Below, in pieces: positions 6,504 through 7,952 of a stretch of DNA of 7,952 nt. Location of the stretch: the NCBI GenBank assembly GCA_934167465.1, contig CAKPKR010000013.1, positions 1-7,952 of the forward strand, written 5' to 3'. Source of the DNA: an uncultured Bacilli bacterium (lineage in GTDB: Bacteria; Bacillota_I; Bacilli_A; RF39; UBA660). Each line of letters begins with the position of its first letter. Position 1 is the first letter of the stretch. The translations under genes were made by a program, and so were the position numbers. Below the pieces are notes generated by a model. That model did not search any database. It was not told the DNA's origin and worked only from the letters and a program-made list of their open reading frames with translations.

Positions 6504-6521
6504 CTTAAGTTAATAACATTG
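6503..6521 (-). repeat. Right terminal inverted repeat, IS copy 1
   Basis: The reverse complement reads CAATGTTATTAACTTAAGA, a perfect match to 4999-5017. The transposase 5' end is on this side, facing the cargo gene. Confidence 0.93.
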
Positions 6522-6589
6522 CCATTATACTACTATATTTTCTAATTTTGGTCAATTTAAATTTTCACTTGATTTCTATTTTGATTTGA

Positions 6590-7435
6590 CTATTTAACTA
6601 AAATTTTTTTACCAGCTTCTTCATCAATAACTGGAATTATAAAATTTGCATAACGAAGATCATCAGTAATAAAAGAAGGAATAGGACGATTTCTATAAAT
6701 ACAATTTGCTAATTTGTTGAGTAACTGCTTATATACTTCTCTATTTTCTCTGCTTAAAACAATTTTATCCCAATTTTCAATATAATATTCATTACCCCCT
6801 AAAATAAATTTAGGTAAACTATCATATTGCGGTTTTATACCAGTTAATTTTGTATACCCCTTAAAGCAAAAATCTGTTGCCTCATTAAATGCAAAAAGGG
6901 ACATACATTCTTCTTCAGTAATAAGACGACATCGAGGATCAAATCCCTTTAAATATTCAGGAATTTTATTAATTTCTATCCCTGCTATACTATAACTATC
7001 ATCAAGAATTTCAGGCATTAAATCTCGATGTTGATCAGAAAACCAAAAGCTTTTAGGAATTTCTTCCTGAGAAATTTGAAATTGACCATCAGATACTTCT
7101 AAATAATGTTCTGGTTTTAATAAAGTAGTATCTACATAATGAAGATGTCTTGTTGTGAACAAAGTTTCGCTTGTTTTATCAATTTCCCAACAACCTGAAC
7201 TAATTAAATGTAAATTTCCATAACCCTCTGGAATATAATTAGGTTTTTTTAACTCATAAGGTGTAATCACAATATTATTTTTATTGTTTCCTTCATCTAA
7301 TATTCCCAATAAATGATATCCATTAGGTAATGGAACTTCAAATATCACATTACCTTTTTCCTTAATTACTATTACATTATGTCTTATTTCATAAGATACT
7401 TTTTCTTCATTAATATATAAATTAACTGCTGACAT
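6590..7435 (-). CDS. Intact protein of unknown function between the two IS copies
   Basis: This encodes 281 aa from ATG 7435, with AGGGAG (complement of 7445-7450) 9 bases upstream, ending in TAG. I do not recognise a family. There is no signal peptide or membrane segment, so it is probably cytoplasmic. The N-terminal ~60 residues look like alternating beta strands (VSYEIRHNVIVIKEKGNVIFEVPLP). The middle is rich in aromatic and acidic residues (FWFSDQHRDLMPEILDD at about 130-146), and a helix-like stretch at about 229-248 (REN..VYKQLLNKLANCIYRN) precedes a C-terminal IPSFITDDLRYANFIIPVIDEE. Five cysteines (82, 169, 177, 190, 245) form no CxxC pair. The frame is open and well punctuated (promoter, ribosome binding site), in contrast to the decayed transposases beside it, which suggests it is kept by selection. 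As a lone gene between IS copies it could be accessory, for example an orphan immunity- or effector-type protein, but that is only a guess. Confidence 0.85.
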   Translation of the reverse strand: MSAVNLYINEEKVSYEIRHNVIVIKEKGNVIFEVPLPNGYHLLGILDEGNNKNNIVITPYELKKPNYIPEGYGNLHLISSGCWEIDKTSETLFTTRHLHYVDTTLLKPEHYLEVSDGQFQISQEEIPKSFWFSDQHRDLMPEILDDSYSIAGIEINKIPEYLKGFDPRCRLITEEECMSLFAFNEATDFCFKGYTKLTGIKPQYDSLPKFILGGNEYYIENWDKIVLSRENREVYKQLLNKLANCIYRNRPIPSFITDDLRYANFIIPVIDEEAGKKILVK

Positions 7436-7464
7436 ATTATTTCACTCCCTGAAAAATTTCCTAT

Positions 7465-7493
7465 ATTGTACCAAAAAACTTTAAAATAATCAA
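7465..7493 (-). promoter_or_regulatory. SigA-type promoter of the 281-aa gene
   Basis: On the minus strand TTGATT (complement of 7488-7493) and TACAAT (complement of 7465-7470) are 17 bp apart. The expected start near 7458 gives a leader of about 23 bases carrying the AGGGAG ribosome binding site. Confidence 0.72.
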
Positions 7494-7631
7494 TCAGAAG
7501 TAATTTGAGTTTCGGTATTTTACGAAATTTTTGTTAAGTTATTGGAATGTTTTGGATAATATTTAGAAAATGATAATTTTTCTTACCTTAATTCAGCATA
7601 AGAGCATGCTAACACAGAACATGTAAATATG
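7494..7631. other. Non-coding stretch between the 281-aa gene promoter and IS copy 2
   Basis: No open frame of note. A 7-bp hairpin AGTTTCG/CGAAATT (7508-7529, one G-U) followed by a few T's could be a weak plus-strand terminator, but no plus-strand gene precedes it. AGCAT/ATGCT near 7595-7610 is a second small inverted repeat. Neither is convincing as a regulatory site. Confidence 0.4.
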
Positions 7632-7650
7632 CAATGTTATTAACTTAAGA
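7632..7650 (+). repeat. Terminal inverted repeat of IS copy 2
   Basis: CAATGTTATTAACTTAAGA, identical to the left end of copy 1 and to the reverse complement of its right end. Confidence 0.92.
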
Positions 7651-7680
7651 GAATAGAAAAATAAAATTCTATTTTTTTTT
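7650..7680 (+). terminator. Inward terminator of IS copy 2
   Basis: AGAATAGAA (7650-7658) pairs with 7667-7675 around an 8-base loop. A single C-to-T change relative to copy 1 turns one G-C pair into G-U and lengthens the following T run to 8 (7673-7680). It blocks plus-strand read-through into the transposase. Confidence 0.75.
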
Positions 7681-7682
7681 GA

Positions 7683-7691
7683 TGTTATAAT
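7683..7691 (+). promoter_or_regulatory. Extended -10 promoter of the transposase, copy 2
   Basis: TGTTATAAT (7683-7691) is identical to the element in copy 1 and lies 26 bases before the likely TTG start at 7717. Confidence 0.58.
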
Positions 7692-7716
7692 GTTTATAGA
7701 ATAAAAGGTGGTAAAT

Positions 7717-7952
7717 TTGTATAAGAGATATTTTATTAATAAAATTAAAGATAAAATAAATAATAAGCAAACTAAAATTAATTATAAGAATAATGATAAT
7801 GACTTTATTAGAAATAGAAAAATGAGTTTTCAAAATGTAGTTTTATATAATTTAAATAAGAAAGGACTAACATCAAAAATGTAAATAGAAGAATTTACAG
7901 AACGAGTTAATATGATAGATATATCTGCTCCGACAGTATTAAAACAAAGATT
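7717..7952 (+). pseudogene. 5' part of IS4-family transposase, copy 2, with an early nonsense codon
   Basis: It reads in frame from TTG 7717 (GTG 7708 overlaps the AAAGGTGG site) and matches the N-terminal region of the copy 1 transposase. An in-frame TAA at 7882-7884 replaces the GAA (Glu) codon present in copy 1 in the segment SKMEIEEF, so translation would stop after about 55 residues, before any catalytic residue. Further along, the reading frame remains open to the window end (EEFTERVNMIDISAPTVLKQR). Copy 2 lacks a stop shared with copy 1 in this stretch, so the two copies were inactivated independently. The gene continues beyond the window. Confidence 0.88.

Larger units (their letters stand above)
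4999..6521 (-). mobile_element. Complete IS4-type insertion sequence, copy 1 (1523 bp, transposase inactivated)
   Basis: It is bounded by perfect 19-bp terminal inverted repeats (4999-5017 and 6503-6521) and holds one transposase gene on the minus strand, now a pseudogene. Just inside each terminal repeat lies an inward-facing intrinsic terminator (5021-5066 on plus, 6473-6503 on minus). IS4-family assignment rests on the DDE transposase with the Y-x2-R-x3-E-x6-K signature. I see no target-site duplication: the left flank ends ...GCAATAATT and the right flank begins CCATTATAC. It could have been lost by rearrangement between copies, or the true ends may differ by a base or two. The insertion is 2 bp after the spoIIID stop. 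The element is clearly more AT-rich than the cargo gene beside it. Confidence 0.93.
6522..7631. mobile_element. Segment between two inverted IS copies: possible composite-transposon cargo
   Basis: This is 1110 bp bounded on both sides by the transposase-5' ends of the same IS in opposite orientations. It holds one intact gene (6590-7435, minus) with its own promoter. Hand counts on sampled lines put the gene at roughly 23-37% G+C, against under 20% in a sampled IS line. A composite element with a single cargo gene is the simple reading; two independent insertions around a resident gene are the alternative. The right copy's far end is outside the window, so unit transposition cannot be judged here. 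Confidence 0.45.
7632..7952 (+). mobile_element. Same IS, copy 2, inverted relative to copy 1 (cut by window end)
   Basis: From 7632 to the end of the window the sequence matches the reverse complement of 6521-6201. I count 11 substitutions by eye over 321 bases (about 97% identity) and no gaps. The terminal repeat, inward terminator, extended -10 promoter and ribosome binding site are all kept. The remaining ~1.2 kb of the element is outside the window. Confidence 0.93.

Noticed and set aside
7508..7532. Hairpin with T run on the plus strand upstream of the 281-aa gene
   Set aside because: Seven weak pairs including a G-U, and no plus-strand gene for it to terminate; kept only as a note in the intergenic entry.
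4999..7952. Reassigned TAA codon as an explanation for the transposase stops
   Set aside because: lepA and spoIIID use TAA as their true stop at the expected protein ends, and the GAA-to-TAA difference between IS copies is a simple nonsense mutation.

Overview
The window comes from a very AT-rich, low-GC Gram-positive (Bacillota-type) chromosome. The signs are A/T-dominated codons, consensus SigA-type promoters, strong AGG-type ribosome binding sites, and the sporulation regulator SpoIIID, which points to a spore former. The sequence alone does not fix the order or genus. TGG codes Trp and TAA/TAG close the intact genes, so a normal bacterial code is assumed.

Left part (1-2853): a tRNA-Gly(TCC) gene on the minus strand has its own near-consensus promoter and an intrinsic terminator. 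Divergent from it is a two-gene operon: a small single-pass membrane protein of unknown function, then a membrane sensor with two extracytoplasmic solute-binding-like modules joined to a cytoplasmic GGDEF domain whose signature is degenerate (NGNEF). The operon ends in a terminator that overlaps the last codons of the sensor gene.

Middle part (2866-4996): a complete lepA (elongation factor 4), with an extended -10 promoter very close to its start, is followed 52 bases later by spoIIID. No terminator separates the two, so read-through is possible.

Right part (4999-7952): mobile DNA. A complete 1523-bp IS4-type insertion sequence (4999-6521, 19-bp perfect terminal inverted repeats) begins two bases after the spoIIID stop codon. 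Its transposase is dead: two in-frame TAA codons and a 2-bp AT insertion, although all three DDE residues are still encoded. A second copy of the same IS, in opposite orientation and about 97% identical over the visible 321 bases, starts at 7632 and runs off the window. It carries a different nonsense codon. Between the two inverted copies lies 1110 bp with one intact gene of unknown function (281 aa, minus strand, own promoter). This is the layout of a composite transposon with one cargo gene.

The most notable structural point is that the complete IS has an inward-facing intrinsic terminator just inside each terminal repeat. Transcripts of spoIIID from one side and of the cargo gene from the other both run into the IS and meet these terminators, which shield the transposase and also give both neighbours their 3' ends. 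I found no CRISPR array, riboswitch or clearly novel multi-gene system. The best unexplained items are the cargo gene and the small-protein/degenerate-GGDEF sensor operon.
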